DNA of 64,000 bases from the NCBI RefSeq assembly GCF_009712425.2, contig NZ_VCJR02000001.1, positions 186,001 through 250,000 of the forward strand, written 5' to 3'. The stretch comes from Aquisalinus luteolus (GTDB lineage Bacteria > Pseudomonadota > Alphaproteobacteria > Caulobacterales > Parvularculaceae). The notes beneath the pieces are model-generated. The model searched no databases, had not been told where the DNA came from, and worked only from the letters and a program-made list of their open reading frames with translations. A program made the position numbers and the translations under genes. Positions 35,280 to 45,534 of this stretch are shown one piece after another; the stretch's first letter is position 1, and each line of letters opens with the position of its first letter.

Positions 35280-36779
35280 ATGACTGGCACACCCTGCATC
35301 CTGGCGATAGATCAGGGCACTACGAGTTCGCGCGCGATCCTGTTCGACGGGGAGGGCACGATACGCGGCCTCGCCCAGCGCGAATTCACCCAGCATTACC
35401 CTGAAGCCGGTTGGGTCGAGCATGACCCGGAAGAGATCTGGGAGACGGTCGTGGCCGTCTGCCGCGAAGTGCTGGAAAAGGCGGAGGCTGACGATCTCGA
35501 GGTCATCGCTGTGGGTGTGACCAACCAGCGCGAGACGACACTTGTCTGGGACAGGGAGACTGGCAAGCCCGTTCACAATGCGATTGTCTGGCAGGATAGG
35601 CGCACTGCCGAGTATTGCCGGACGTTGCGCGAGGCTGGCCATGAGGCAATGGTGACGGAACGAACTGGCCTCGTACTCGATCCCTATTTCTCGGCCACGA
35701 AAGTCAACTGGTTAATGGAAAATGTGGACGGGGTTCGCGCCCGCGCGCAAGCTGGCAAGCTGGCCTTCGGCACGATTGACAGCTTCCTGCTGTGGCGGCT
35801 GACCGGTGGTAAAGTCCACGCCACTGACGCGACCAATGCTTGCCGCACCTGCCTGTTCAATATCGAGCGTCAGGACTGGGATGAAGAACTGCTCTCTCTG
35901 TTCGACATCCCGGCCGCGCTGATGCCTCATGTGCGCGACAGCGCGGCTGATTTCGGCAACACGGAAAAAGCCCTGTTCGGGCGTGAAATCCCGATTTGCG
36001 GTGTCGCCGGTGATCAGCAGGCAGCCCTGATCGGCCAGGCCTGTTTCAGCCCCGGCATGGTCAAGAGCACTTTCGGCACGGGCTGTTTCGTCGTGTTGAA
36101 TACTGGCGAACATATCGTCCGCTCAAGGAACAAGCTTCTCACCACCGTAGCCTATCGGCTGGACGGGAAGGCGTTTTATGCCCTGGAGGGGTCGATCTTT
36201 GCGGCGGGCACAACCGTGCAATGGCTGCGTGACGGGCTCGGCATCATCAAATCGGCCTCAGAAACCGAGGCGCTGGCGAGCAGCATCGACAGTAACAATG
36301 GCGTCTATATCGTCCCGGCCTTTGCCGGGCTCGGGGCACCATGGTGGGATGCGCAGGCGCGCGGCGCCGTGTTCGGGCTGACACGCGGGGCCGGCAAGGC
36401 CGAGATGGTCCGCGCGGCCCTGGAATCCACGGTTTATCAGCTGTCGGACCTGGTCGGCGCCATGGTCGCCGATGGCGGTATGCCGGAGGCAATGCGTGTT
36501 GATGGCGGCATGGTCGCCAACGACTGGATGATGCAATTCCTCGCAGGCATACTCGATATGCGCACCGACAGGCCGGTCATTGCCGAGACCACGGCATTCG
36601 GCGCAGCGTGCCTCGCGGGCTTGCAGGCCGGCCTCTACAACTCGCTTGAGGATATCGCCGGACGCTGGCAGCTCGACAGGTCGTTCCAGCCTGCCATGGA
36701 TGCGCCGACACGCAAAAGGAACCTCGACGGCTGGCGCGATGCGGTCAGCCGGACGCTGACGGAGGGGCGAAATACCTAA
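35280..36779 (+). CDS. glpK: Glycerol kinase
   Basis: A 499-residue FGGY-family kinase of normal length. The N-terminal ATP/substrate segment is [15 protein letters not shown], and the family signatures [14 protein letters not shown] and [17 protein letters not shown] are intact. It phosphorylates glycerol to glycerol-3-phosphate with ATP in the cytoplasm. GAGGAAACGAC precedes the ATG. No glpF or glpD is nearby. A stem CTCCG / CGGAG without a T-run lies just before the ribosome site. The stop overlaps that of the convergent gene by four bases. Confidence 0.96.
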   Translation: MTGTPCILAIDQGTTSSRAILFDGEGTIRGLAQREFTQHYPEAGWVEHDPEEIWETVVAVCREVLEKAEADDLEVIAVGVTNQRETTLVWDRETGKPVHNAIVWQDRRTAEYCRTLREAGHEAMVTERTGLVLDPYFSATKVNWLMENVDGVRARAQAGKLAFGTIDSFLLWRLTGGKVHATDATNACRTCLFNIERQDWDEELLSLFDIPAALMPHVRDSAADFGNTEKALFGREIPICGVAGDQQAALIGQACFSPGMVKSTFGTGCFVVLNTGEHIVRSRNKLLTTVAYRLDGKAFYALEGSIFAAGTTVQWLRDGLGIIKSASETEALASSIDSNNGVYIVPAFAGLGAPWWDAQARGAVFGLTRGAGKAEMVRAALESTVYQLSDLVGAMVADGGMPEAMRVDGGMVANDWMMQFLAGILDMRTDRPVIAETTAFGAACLAGLQAGLYNSLEDIAGRWQLDRSFQPAMDAPTRKRNLDGWRDAVSRTLTEGRNT

Positions 36780-37519
36780 AAATCCCGTCCGATAGACAGG
36801 CGGAAAGTTGTGTTGTCGGCTGCTCTGGATAGCCCAAATAGGGCGCCTGCCTTCAGGGAGAGCTTCTCACCCACAGGGAACTCTACATAAGGACCTGCCT
36901 GATGGTCCTGCTCATCAAATCCCGGCATATCATCCGCACTGCCGAAGTCATTGAACAGCTCCAGCCCGATTTCTCTCCCCTCACCAATCTCTCTGGAGAT
37001 GCTCGATCGTGTTTCAACAAACAGGCCGTCAGCTGCGTTGCTTCCGGTTTCCGTTTGGGCAATAAGGTTGAAGCGTGTTGACCACACGTCGCCGAGAGCC
37101 AACTCATTCAGCCAGCGTGCGCCAAACACGACCGGACCGCTCTCGGTGTATTGTATTTCTGTTCGCAATCCGGATTGCCATTGCTGGCCATCAGGCGTGG
37201 CTTGCCATGTCAGTTCGGCACGCACCGATGAAAAAGAGAGGCCCTCGCTGACGCCGTCCCGGGCCATGAAGACCCCGCGGGCCTTCACGGCATTGGAAAG
37301 CGCTTTTTCATAGTGAAAGCGGTGCGAGTATGCGGATCCCGAACCGTCGGGAACAATGCCAAACCGATATTCAACAGCGTGCTCATCGCCATCGACGACA
37401 GGCCCGCTGACACCACTGACATTCTGTGCATGGGCTGGCAGGTGGATCAGAAACGGCAACAACAGGCCAAGCATCAGCCTGATGTAGCCGGATAGGGTTA
37501 TGCGCTTGATTTCGTTCAT
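36776..37519 (-). CDS. Exported beta-rich protein, probable outer membrane barrel, unknown function
   Basis: I do not recognise the family. The 247-residue product has a signal peptide ([15 protein letters not shown], cleavage after AHAQ) and then alternating hydrophobic/polar strands such as [19 protein letters not shown] and [10 protein letters not shown], ending in the aromatic residue F (LSIGRDF), which is the usual C-terminal signal of an outer membrane beta-barrel. About ten strands would fit. Neighbours (glycerol kinase, mannonate dehydratase) give no clear link, and it may be transcribed alone. Confidence 0.62.
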   Translation of the reverse strand: MNEIKRITLSGYIRLMLGLLLPFLIHLPAHAQNVSGVSGPVVDGDEHAVEYRFGIVPDGSGSAYSHRFHYEKALSNAVKARGVFMARDGVSEGLSFSSVRAELTWQATPDGQQWQSGLRTEIQYTESGPVVFGARWLNELALGDVWSTRFNLIAQTETGSNAADGLFVETRSSISREIGEGREIGLELFNDFGSADDMPGFDEQDHQAGPYVEFPVGEKLSLKAGALFGLSRAADNTTFRLSIGRDF

Positions 37520-37599
37520 TCAATCCATATAGGAAGGAATTTCAAGGCGCACAGAGTTCGCTTAAAAATATCAGCAGCTGGAGCGGGTGCTCCACTTGC

Positions 37600-38808
37600 C
37601 TACCAGTTCCACATCGTGCCGTCAGTCAGGCGGTTGACCGGCAGCTGGGCAGGTGAATAGGGATATTTCGCTGCCAGATCCTCGTCGATGGTCACGCCAT
37701 GGCCTGGCGTTTCGCCCGCATACAGGAACCCGTCCTTGAACGTATAGTCATGCGGGAAGACGGCATCAGTTTCCTCAGTGTGGTGCATATATTCCTGAAT
37801 GCCGAAATTGGGCACCCAGGTGTCGAAATGCAGCGCAGCGCCCATGCAGACCGGTGACAGGTCGGTCGCGCCATGGCTGCCGGTGCGTACCTGATAAAGG
37901 GAGGCGAGATCGGCGATGCGCCGCAGGTGCGTGATGCCGCCGGCATGAACGACGGTCGTGCGGATATAGTCGATCAGCTGGTTCTGGATCAGGTCCTTGC
38001 AGTCCCAGATTGTATTGAAGATCTCGCCGATGGCGATCGGTGTCGTCGTGTACTGACGGATCAGCTTCAGCGCTTCCTGGTTTTCCGCCGGTGTCGGGTC
38101 TTCCATCCAGAACAGCTTGTACGGTTCCAGCGAGCGGCCGAGCTGGCCGGCCTCCAGCGGCGTCAGGCGGTGGTGAATGTCGTGCAGAAGGTGAATGTCC
38201 GGACCGACTGCCTCGCGCACCTTTTCGAACAGTTTCGGCGCGTGGTTGAGATATTTCACCGTGTCCCACTCGTTCTCGCTGGGCAGGGCCGCGTCGGCAG
38301 GCTCATAGAACATCGTGTCCTTGGAGACGCCGTAGGTCGATTTCAGCCCCGGAATGCCCGACTGGGCGCGGATCGCCTTGTAGCCCAGCTCCTTGTATTT
38401 CAAAACAGCATCGACCGTGTCCTCGATATCGGTGCCATTGGCGTGGCCATAAACCATGACGCCATCGCGCGAGCGCCCGCCGAGCAGCTGGTAGAGTGGC
38501 ATGCCGGCTGCTTTCGCCTTGATATCCCACAGCGCCGTGTCGATCGCCGCGATGGCAGACATCGTCACCGGGCCGCGACGCCAATAGGCACCGCGATAGA
38601 AGAACTGCCAGATATCCTCGATTCGGCCCGCGTCCTTGCCGATCAGGTTCGGAATGCAGTGATCGGTCAGGTAGGACGCGACCGACAGCTCGCGGCCGTT
38701 CAGCGTCGCATCGCCGATGCCGGTCAGTCCCTCATCGGTCTCGATTTTCAGCGTTACGAAATTGCGGCCGGGGCAGGTGACGATGACCTTGGCATTGGTG
38801 ATTTTCAT
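37600..38808 (-). CDS. manD: D-mannonate dehydratase, enolase superfamily (ManD)
   Basis: A 402-residue enolase-superfamily enzyme. The opening [22 protein letters not shown] and the [17 protein letters not shown] segment are typical of ManD/RspA, and [19 protein letters not shown] and [11 protein letters not shown] carry the metal ligands. High-activity ManD proteins dehydrate D-mannonate to 2-keto-3-deoxygluconate; here the neighbouring kdgK and fructuronate reductase support that role. It is not related to the UxuA enzyme that does this step in E. coli. Its start overlaps the stop of kdgK by four bases. Last gene of the minus-strand uronate operon. Confidence 0.93.
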   Translation of the reverse strand: MKITNAKVIVTCPGRNFVTLKIETDEGLTGIGDATLNGRELSVASYLTDHCIPNLIGKDAGRIEDIWQFFYRGAYWRRGPVTMSAIAAIDTALWDIKAKAAGMPLYQLLGGRSRDGVMVYGHANGTDIEDTVDAVLKYKELGYKAIRAQSGIPGLKSTYGVSKDTMFYEPADAALPSENEWDTVKYLNHAPKLFEKVREAVGPDIHLLHDIHHRLTPLEAGQLGRSLEPYKLFWMEDPTPAENQEALKLIRQYTTTPIAIGEIFNTIWDCKDLIQNQLIDYIRTTVVHAGGITHLRRIADLASLYQVRTGSHGATDLSPVCMGAALHFDTWVPNFGIQEYMHHTEETDAVFPHDYTFKDGFLYAGETPGHGVTIDEDLAAKYPYSPAQLPVNRLTDGTMWNW

Positions 38809-39752
38809 GATTGTTGCTCTTGTTTCAGTACGCTGGAAAAAATGGTTTTCGGGCAGATGGCGCCGGGCTGGGTGACGACGAAGGCCGCGACACGGGCGGC
38901 GCGGGCAACGCTGTCGGCAGGGGCAAGGCCATCGAGCCAGCCGGACAGGAAGCCGGCGGCAAAACTGTCGCCTGCAGCCGTCGTATCGACCGGGCGCTCG
39001 ACCGGGGTGACCGTCAGTATCCCGGTTTCCTGTCCGTTCGTGTAAAGATGGACATGCTTTCCAGCCTTCAGGACGATATGCGCAGGGTGCCCATTCTGCA
39101 GGCGGTTGATCGTGTCCTTCGGACTCTGCGAACCATAAAGGTCGTGTTCGTCATCCATGCCGGGCAGCAGGATGTCGCTGACGGCAAAGGCATTGTCGAA
39201 GGCGGCGATCGCCAGTTCCGGTGCAGACCAGAGGCGGGCACGATAATTCGGGTCGAAAGCGATGGTCGTTCCGTTCGGTCGCGCGGCCTCGGCAGCGGCG
39301 ATCAGCAAGGCAGCGTGGTCCGGCGGCAGGATCGCCAGTGTGATGCCCGAAAAATAGACGAGGTCGAAACCGGATAGAAGGTCGGCAAGTCCCTCTATAC
39401 TGTCGCATTCCAGCATGCGCCGGGCCGCAGCGGCAGAGCGCCAATACGTGAAGGAACGCTCGCCCTGATCATCCGTATGGATCATGTAGAGGCCTGGAGT
39501 GCCCCCCTTGATGGTGCGCACATACCCGGTATCGATACCCTCATCCTCGAAGGTGTCGCGCATGCGCTGGCTCAGGGCATCATCGCCAAGGGCCGTGAGA
39601 AAAGACACCTGCGCATCTTCGCCTGCAAGGCGCTTGAGGTAGACGGCGGTGTTGTAGACATCCCCGGCGATGGCGCTGGCATAATGGTCCGGCTTGTCGC
39701 CTGCGGGCCGCATCTCGACCATGGCCTCGCCGATCACCAGGACGCGTTTCAT
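38805..39752 (-). CDS. kdgK: 2-keto-3-deoxygluconate kinase (PfkB family)
   Basis: A 315-residue ribokinase/PfkB-family enzyme. The ATG at 39752 overlaps the preceding gene's TGA; a much longer frame upstream is out of line with coding use. The N-terminus is [13 protein letters not shown] and the C-terminal PfkB signature is [16 protein letters not shown] with the catalytic Asp. It makes 2-keto-3-deoxy-6-phosphogluconate from KDG and ATP. Sugar kinase specificity rests on operon context with uxuB, manD and uxaC. No KDPG aldolase gene is in the window. Confidence 0.9.
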   Translation of the reverse strand: MKRVLVIGEAMVEMRPAGDKPDHYASAIAGDVYNTAVYLKRLAGEDAQVSFLTALGDDALSQRMRDTFEDEGIDTGYVRTIKGGTPGLYMIHTDDQGERSFTYWRSAAAARRMLECDSIEGLADLLSGFDLVYFSGITLAILPPDHAALLIAAAEAARPNGTTIAFDPNYRARLWSAPELAIAAFDNAFAVSDILLPGMDDEHDLYGSQSPKDTINRLQNGHPAHIVLKAGKHVHLYTNGQETGILTVTPVERPVDTTAAGDSFAAGFLSGWLDGLAPADSVARAARVAAFVVTQPGAICPKTIFSSVLKQEQQS

Positions 39753-41242
39753 GCTACCGCTCCATGGGAAATGATCGCGTTGCGTACAGCCTCTGTCGAG
39801 CCATCGCCGATGGCTTCGATGGCCAGCTGCAGGCTGTCTCTCAGGGCCATGCTTTTGGCCAGTTCGCTGTCGAACAGGGCGCGGAAGGCGAGGAATTTCT
39901 CCGTTGCAGCGACCGGATCGGACTCGGCTGCCCAGGGCTGCTCGCCCAGGGTGTCGTTCATCGGATCGACGATCTCCCGGCCTTCCTGCAGCGCCCTGAT
40001 GATGAATCGTCGCCAGCCCGCGAGGGCAAGGCAGTGGGCGGTGATCGGGCGGCCAGCCGCAACGTTCTCCCGTATCGTGGAAATGATCCGGACAGGCAGC
40101 TTCTGGGTACCATCCCACGCGATCTGCGAGAGCAGGTGGCGAATCTCCGGGTTCTTAAAGCGGCCTATGATGGCATCGCGGTATTCGACAAGGTCCAGCC
40201 CTTCCGGCGCGTGCAAGCCCGGTATCGTTTCATTGTCCGTCATGGTACGGATGAACCGCGTGAAGGCGTCATCACTGACTGCTTCGTAAACCGTTTCATA
40301 GCCAGCCAGATAACCGAGATAGGCGGTCGCCGAATGCGGGCCATTGAGCAGCTTCAGCTTGGCGTGCTCGAAGGCGGCGACATTGTCGGTGAAGGTCGCG
40401 CCTGCCTTTTCCCAGGCAGGGCGGGGGCCGTCGAATTTTTCGATCACCCATTGCTTGAAGGCCTCGCGCTGGATCGGCCAGGCATCCTCGATGCCTGCTT
40501 CTTCGCGCACGCGATCTATCAGCGCGTCATCCGTTGCTGGCGTAATGGAATCGACCATCGTGCGCGGAAAGGCGACGCTTGACCTGATCCATTCCGACAG
40601 GGCCGCATCATGCTTCGCGGCAAGGGCAATGACGGCATCGCGCAGCTTGTGCCCGTTGTCAGGCAGGTTGTCGCAGGAAATGCAGGCAAACGGCGCTGCG
40701 CCGCTTGAATGGCGTTTCGCAAGCCCCGCGACGAGATAGCCGATGGCCGAGCGCGGGTCTTCGGGATTGTCGATATCGTGAGCGATATCCTTGTTGTCTT
40801 CATTCAGCGCGCCATCGGCCGTGAGACAATAGCCCTTCTCCGTGATGGTCAGCGTCACAATCCTTATAGCCGGGTCGGCAAGGCGGTCGATGACGGCGGC
40901 GGGGTTCTCCGGCGCTACCATCAGCTCCTTCAAGGAGCCGATAATGCGATAGGAAACCTCATGGTCGAGTGTCGCCAGCGTATAGAGGCCATCCTGGCTT
41001 TCAAGACCGTCCCTGACCGATGCAGAGCGCAGGGAGACCCCGCAAATAGCCCAGTCGCGACCATCAGCTTCCTCGCCATCGATAGCCATGGCATCGTCCG
41101 TATACACCGCCTGGTGTCCACGAAAGAAGGCACCGGGGCCGAGATGGACGATGCCGACACCTGCCTTGTTGCGGTCATAGGCGGGCAGGGCCGCTGTCGT
41201 TTTGTTCTCGCTGCGGAGAGCATCTTGCAGTGAAAGGCTCAT
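39749..41242 (-). CDS. uxuB: D-fructuronate reductase (mannitol dehydrogenase family)
   Basis: A 497-residue long-chain mannitol dehydrogenase-family oxidoreductase: N-terminal GIVHLGPGAFFRGHQAVYTDD (NAD site), mid KLLNGPHSATAYLG and LEYR-type C-terminal helices. It reduces D-fructuronate to D-mannonate with NADH. Mannitol or tagaturonate as substrate cannot be excluded by sequence, but uxaC and manD on both sides fit fructuronate. Coupled to kdgK by an ATGA overlap; 169 bases separate it from uxaC. Confidence 0.9.
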   Translation of the reverse strand: MSLSLQDALRSENKTTAALPAYDRNKAGVGIVHLGPGAFFRGHQAVYTDDAMAIDGEEADGRDWAICGVSLRSASVRDGLESQDGLYTLATLDHEVSYRIIGSLKELMVAPENPAAVIDRLADPAIRIVTLTITEKGYCLTADGALNEDNKDIAHDIDNPEDPRSAIGYLVAGLAKRHSSGAAPFACISCDNLPDNGHKLRDAVIALAAKHDAALSEWIRSSVAFPRTMVDSITPATDDALIDRVREEAGIEDAWPIQREAFKQWVIEKFDGPRPAWEKAGATFTDNVAAFEHAKLKLLNGPHSATAYLGYLAGYETVYEAVSDDAFTRFIRTMTDNETIPGLHAPEGLDLVEYRDAIIGRFKNPEIRHLLSQIAWDGTQKLPVRIISTIRENVAAGRPITAHCLALAGWRRFIIRALQEGREIVDPMNDTLGEQPWAAESDPVAATEKFLAFRALFDSELAKSMALRDSLQLAIEAIGDGSTEAVRNAIISHGAVA

Positions 41243-41411
41243 GAAATCCCGATCATTCTGTCGTAAGAATGCCTGTGCTATAGACCATGCATTTGTTGGC
41301 GATCAACCGGGAAGTCTCTCATCTGATAGGCGGTTTCCCGCATCGCTTCCCGGTGGGCGCAGCATGTTCCAGTGGTGTGAATGAATCTGCCAGCGACCTG
41401 CGGCCAACCGG

Positions 41412-42830
41412 TTAGTCGAAGCGATAGGCTTTCTTGACGAGGTTGTAAGTGAGGTCCTTTGCGACTTGTGCAGCCTCGTCTTCTCCCAGCCTGTGCTCGG
41501 CAACCAGCTGAGCAAGAAAGCGGCAATCAATCCGCCGGGCGACATCATGGCGCGCCGGGATGGAGAGGAAAGCACGGGTGTCGTCGTTGAACCCGACGGT
41601 GTTGTAGAAGCCTGCGGTCTCTGTCACCTGATGACGGAAACGCAGCATCCCTTCGGGAGAGTCGTGGAACCACCAGGGTGGGCCGAGGCGAAGACAGGGG
41701 TAATGCCCGGCCAATGTCGCCAGCTCACGCGAATAAACCGTCTCGTCCAGCGTAAACAGGATGACCGTCAGGTCCGGCTCGTTGCCATAGCGCGCCAGCA
41801 ACGGCTTCAGCGCATTGACATAATCCGTTTGCAGAGGAATATCCGCGCCCTTGTCGGCCCCGAACTTCTCGAAAAGCTGGGCATTATGATTGCGGCAGGA
41901 GCCAGCATGGATCTGCATGGTCAGCCCGTCTTCCAGGCTCATGCCGGCCATTTCGGTCAGCATCTGTCCGCGGAACGTCTCGGCCTCAGCCGGGGTGGCC
42001 TTGCCCGTACGCACTTTCTCGTAGAGCGCCTTGCATGCTGCGGTATCGAGATTTTCGGTGTTAGCGGTAACATGACCGTGGTCAGTCGCAGTGGCGCCAT
42101 GGGCCTTGAAGAAGGCGCGGCGATTGCGCAGGGCGGCGAGATAGCCGTCCCATGTCGAGATGTCCTCGCCGGTGATCTCGCCGAGTTTTTCCAGCGCCTC
42201 GAGAAAGCCCTTCTTCTCCGGGTCGACGACATCGTCCGGACGGAAGGTGGTAACGACCCGCGACAGGTATCCGTCTTCCTTCATGCTGGCATGATAGGTC
42301 AGGGGATCGGTCGCCATCTCGGTCGTCGCGATTTTCTCGATGTTGAACCGGTCCATCAGCGCGCGCGGGCGGAAGGCATCGGTCTTCAGCTGCTCGTCGA
42401 TGACTTCGTAATAATGGTCAGCGGTCTCGGCAGACAGCGCGACCTTCAGGTCGAAGACGGTGGCAAATACGTAATCGAGCCAGCCCCGCGAAGGGGTGCC
42501 GCGGAACAGGTGATAGTGTTCAGCGAAAAGCTTCCAGATCTTGCGGGGGTCCTGCTCGGTCTCGCCGCCATCGACACGGGGTACCCCCAGGTCTTCAAGC
42601 GCGATCCCCTGAGAATAGAGCATCCTGAAAACGTAGTGATCCGGTGTGATGAACAGATGCGCCGGGTCGGGAAATTTCTCGTTTTTGGCAAACCATTCAG
42701 GATCCGTATGCCCGTGCGGCGAAATGATCGGCAGGTCCTTGACCCCGTCATAGAGTTTCGCAGCGATATCCCGCTGGATTGGGTCCGAGGAGAACAGGCG
42801 ATGCGGATTGAGGGTCAGTTTATTGTCCAT
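41412..42830 (-). CDS. uxaC: Glucuronate isomerase
   Basis: A 472-residue amidohydrolase-superfamily isomerase. The start is ATG 42830 (MDNKLTLNPHRLF); the frame is open upstream but without a plausible start. Segments include PIISPHGHTDP (metal histidines), ATTEMATDPL, QIHAGSCRNHN and LGPPWWFHDSPEGM, all typical of UxaC. It converts D-glucuronate to D-fructuronate (or galacturonate to tagaturonate). First gene of the uronate operon. An 18-bp palindrome lies just upstream, between it and the divergent fucosidase gene. Confidence 0.95.
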   Translation of the reverse strand: MDNKLTLNPHRLFSSDPIQRDIAAKLYDGVKDLPIISPHGHTDPEWFAKNEKFPDPAHLFITPDHYVFRMLYSQGIALEDLGVPRVDGGETEQDPRKIWKLFAEHYHLFRGTPSRGWLDYVFATVFDLKVALSAETADHYYEVIDEQLKTDAFRPRALMDRFNIEKIATTEMATDPLTYHASMKEDGYLSRVVTTFRPDDVVDPEKKGFLEALEKLGEITGEDISTWDGYLAALRNRRAFFKAHGATATDHGHVTANTENLDTAACKALYEKVRTGKATPAEAETFRGQMLTEMAGMSLEDGLTMQIHAGSCRNHNAQLFEKFGADKGADIPLQTDYVNALKPLLARYGNEPDLTVILFTLDETVYSRELATLAGHYPCLRLGPPWWFHDSPEGMLRFRHQVTETAGFYNTVGFNDDTRAFLSIPARHDVARRIDCRFLAQLVAEHRLGEDEAAQVAKDLTYNLVKKAYRFD

Positions 42831-42936
42831 TGATGGTTCTGCTTTTCTGGCATTTGCAAGCTGTTGGCACATGCTAGTGGCCCGACTTAGCGCAGGCAAC
42901 ACGCTGTCCGCAAGAAATACGACTAAAATGGGCAAT

Positions 42937-42954
42937 CGATATCAAATAATATCG
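42937..42954. promoter_or_regulatory. Palindrome CGATAT-N6-ATATCG in the uxaC/fucosidase divergent region
   Basis: A perfect inverted repeat of six bases on each side with a six-base AT-rich spacer, about 107 bases before the uxaC start and 118 before the GH95 start. It looks like a repressor operator able to act on both genes; which regulator binds it is unknown. The rest of 42831-43071 shows no gene. Confidence 0.5.
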
Positions 42955-43071
42955 TTTCATATGTAAAAACTATTTTGCGGACTGGACAGGGAAGGTGTGA
43001 TCGGCAATCGTGGCGGCAATGAAATGGCCGCAGGGCTTCAAGCTGACAGCATGTATAGGGACTGGAGCGCA

Positions 43072-45525
43072 ATGAAATCGAAAATAGTGTTCAGCCTTGC
43101 CGTCGCGGTGTGTCTGGCGGGCGGATGCGGTGAACGCCCTGTCGATGGCGCTGCCAGTGATGGACGCGTCGATGCGGCGACTTCGCAGACAGCGCCGCAA
43201 GGCGAAGGCGACGTGACGCTCTGGTACGATGCCCCTGCACAGGATTGGGAAACGCAGGCACTGCCGGTCGGCAATGGCGCCATGGGGGCAATGGTTACCG
43301 GCGGCATCAGAGAAGAAATACTGCAGTTCAACGAAAAGACCCTCTGGACAGGGGGGCCGGGCTCGACCACCGAGGGCGGGGCCGGTCCCGACAATCCCTA
43401 TAGCTATGGCCGGCCCACAGACTCCCTTGCTGGTGAACTTGCAGCGGTCCAGGCCGATCTGGCTGAACGCGGCAGCATGTCACCGGAAGAGGTTGCCGGC
43501 CGCCTTGGCATCGATCCGGTCGGTTACGGCCACTACCAATCCTTCGGTGATCTGGTCCTGTCCCATGGCGGCATTGGCGAGGATCTTTCGGACTATCGCC
43601 GCAGTCTCGACCTGTCGACCGGTGTCGCCAGCGTCACCTACACGCAGGGTGGCATCGCCTTTAGTCGCAATTATTTTGCCAGCTATCCCGATGGCGTCAT
43701 CGTCGTGCATCTCAGTGCCAGCGAGCCCGGTGCTCTGGATCTTTCGGCTTCCCTGGCCCTGCCGGAGAATCGCTCGGTCCAGGTCGAGGCTGGTGAAGAC
43801 AGGCTGACTGCCCGCGGGGCGCTCGATGACAACGGATTGCGATACGAGACGTCAGTCGGCGTGATGATCTCCGGCGGCTCCCATGCCGTCGAAGGCGAGG
43901 CAATTACGGTCGAGGGTGCTGACGAAGCATGGTTCGTGATTGCTGCGGGTACGGATTATGCACCGTTCTATCCCGATTATCGCGGCGATGATCCCGCTCC
44001 CGACGTCCAGCGCCGCATCGATGCAGCACTCGCCAAGGGCGGCGAGGCGCTCCTGCGCGATCACCTTGCGGACTTTACGCCCTTGATGAATGCGATGACC
44101 CTCGACCTGCAAGGCGCGGCACCTGACATGCCGACAGGCCAGGTCCTTGCGGCCTATCGCGACCTCGATCCGGCGGAACGCCGCTGGCTGGAGCAGGCAT
44201 ACTTCCAGTATGGCCGCTACCTGCTGGTCTCGTCCTCGCGCCCCGGGTCCTTGCCGGCAAACCTGCAGGGCGTCTGGAACAATTCCATGTATCCGCCATG
44301 GAATGCGGATTATCACGTGAACATCAACCTACAGATGAACTACTGGCCGGCGGAGGTGACGAACCTGTCGTCCATGGCCCAGCCGCTGTTCGACTATGTC
44401 GATACGCTGGTTCCTTCGGGTGAGGTCAGCGCCCGTCAGATCGCTGATGCCGATGGCTGGATGATATCGCTCAATTCCAACATTTACGGTTTTACCGGCT
44501 TGATCAGCTGGCCGACCGCCTTCTGGCAACCGGAAGCGGGCGCATGGCTGACGCGGCACTATTATGAGCACTATGAATTTACCGGCGATGAGGCTTTCCT
44601 GCGCGAGCGGGCCTGGCCGGTGATGAAGGGGCAGGGCGAATTCTGGCTCGACATGCTGGTAGAGGATGCGCGTGACGGCAGTCTCGTCGTCTCGCCGAGC
44701 TATTCGCCCGAGCAAGGTGACTTCACCGCCGGCGCGGCGATGTCGCAACAGATCGTGTACGATCTTTTCACGCATATCCTTGAGGCATCGGAAATTCTCG
44801 GCCAACCTGATGCCGATTTTGCGACCCGCATCGAAGAGGCCCGTGAGCGCCTCGACCCGGGCCTGCGCATTGGCAGCTGGGGACAGTTGCAGGAATGGAA
44901 GGAAGATCTCGACGATCCGGAGAACGATCATCGTCATGTCTCCCAGCTTTATGCACTGCATCCGGGCGATGCGATCGTGCCCGGCGAAACGCCGGAGCTT
45001 GCGGCCGCGGCGCGGGCGACGCTCGATGGGCGCGGCGATGGCGGCACCGGGTGGAGCAAGGCGTGGAAGGTCAATTTCTGGGCCAGGCTGCACGATGGTA
45101 ACCGCGCCTACAAGCTGCTCGGCGAACAGCTGGTACATTCGACCATGCCGAACCTGCTCGACACCCACCCGCCGTTCCAGATCGACGGCAATTTCGGGGC
45201 AACCGCGGGCATCGCTGAAATGCTGATCCAGAGCCATGGCGCGGCGATCGACATCCTGCCGTCCCTGCCGTCTGCGTGGGAAGACGGGGCAGCGAAAGGC
45301 CTGCGCGTGCGCGGTGCCGCCACGGTGGATATCGAGTGGACGGGCGGGCTGGCGACACGGGTAAGCCTGACTTCCGACGAGGGGGGTGACTACAGCATTC
45401 GCGTCACGGGAGAATGCTCCATTTCATCCGTAAGCGGAGCAGGTGGCGAGAATAAAAACGGCCTGTTCTCGATCCCGCTTGGTGCTGGTGAAACTGCGTT
45501 GATCACTTGCGAACAAGCCGGCTAG
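43072..45525 (+). CDS. GH95 alpha-L-fucosidase, lipoprotein
   Basis: An 817-residue exported enzyme. The start at 43072 (GGAG upstream) gives a lipoprotein signal with lipobox LAGGC. The N-terminal beta domain has PVGNGAMGAMV and LQFNEKTLWTGGP. In the (alpha/alpha)6 barrel, the N417-x-N419 pair in VNINLQMNYWP, E547 in YSPEQG and D705 in FQIDGNFG match the inverting machinery described for GH95 (two Asn, Glu, Asp). It removes alpha-1,2-linked L-fucose, for example from xyloglucan or host-type glycans. It faces the L-fucose operon, which would consume its product. Terminator follows at 45620. Confidence 0.92.
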   Translation: MKSKIVFSLAVAVCLAGGCGERPVDGAASDGRVDAATSQTAPQGEGDVTLWYDAPAQDWETQALPVGNGAMGAMVTGGIREEILQFNEKTLWTGGPGSTTEGGAGPDNPYSYGRPTDSLAGELAAVQADLAERGSMSPEEVAGRLGIDPVGYGHYQSFGDLVLSHGGIGEDLSDYRRSLDLSTGVASVTYTQGGIAFSRNYFASYPDGVIVVHLSASEPGALDLSASLALPENRSVQVEAGEDRLTARGALDDNGLRYETSVGVMISGGSHAVEGEAITVEGADEAWFVIAAGTDYAPFYPDYRGDDPAPDVQRRIDAALAKGGEALLRDHLADFTPLMNAMTLDLQGAAPDMPTGQVLAAYRDLDPAERRWLEQAYFQYGRYLLVSSSRPGSLPANLQGVWNNSMYPPWNADYHVNINLQMNYWPAEVTNLSSMAQPLFDYVDTLVPSGEVSARQIADADGWMISLNSNIYGFTGLISWPTAFWQPEAGAWLTRHYYEHYEFTGDEAFLRERAWPVMKGQGEFWLDMLVEDARDGSLVVSPSYSPEQGDFTAGAAMSQQIVYDLFTHILEASEILGQPDADFATRIEEARERLDPGLRIGSWGQLQEWKEDLDDPENDHRHVSQLYALHPGDAIVPGETPELAAAARATLDGRGDGGTGWSKAWKVNFWARLHDGNRAYKLLGEQLVHSTMPNLLDTHPPFQIDGNFGATAGIAEMLIQSHGAAIDILPSLPSAWEDGAAKGLRVRGAATVDIEWTGGLATRVSLTSDEGGDYSIRVTGECSISSVSGAGGENKNGLFSIPLGAGETALITCEQAG

Positions 45526-45534
45526 TCATCAGGC

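Noticed and set aside
37565-37600. Hairpin TGGAGC-ACCC-GCTCCA after manD (minus strand) as a terminator
   Set aside because: The T-rich stretch begins about ten bases after the stem, too far for a standard intrinsic terminator; left unassigned.
41466-42833. A 455-codon plus-strand frame opposite uxaC
   Set aside because: uxaC on the other strand has all family motifs; the antisense frame has none.
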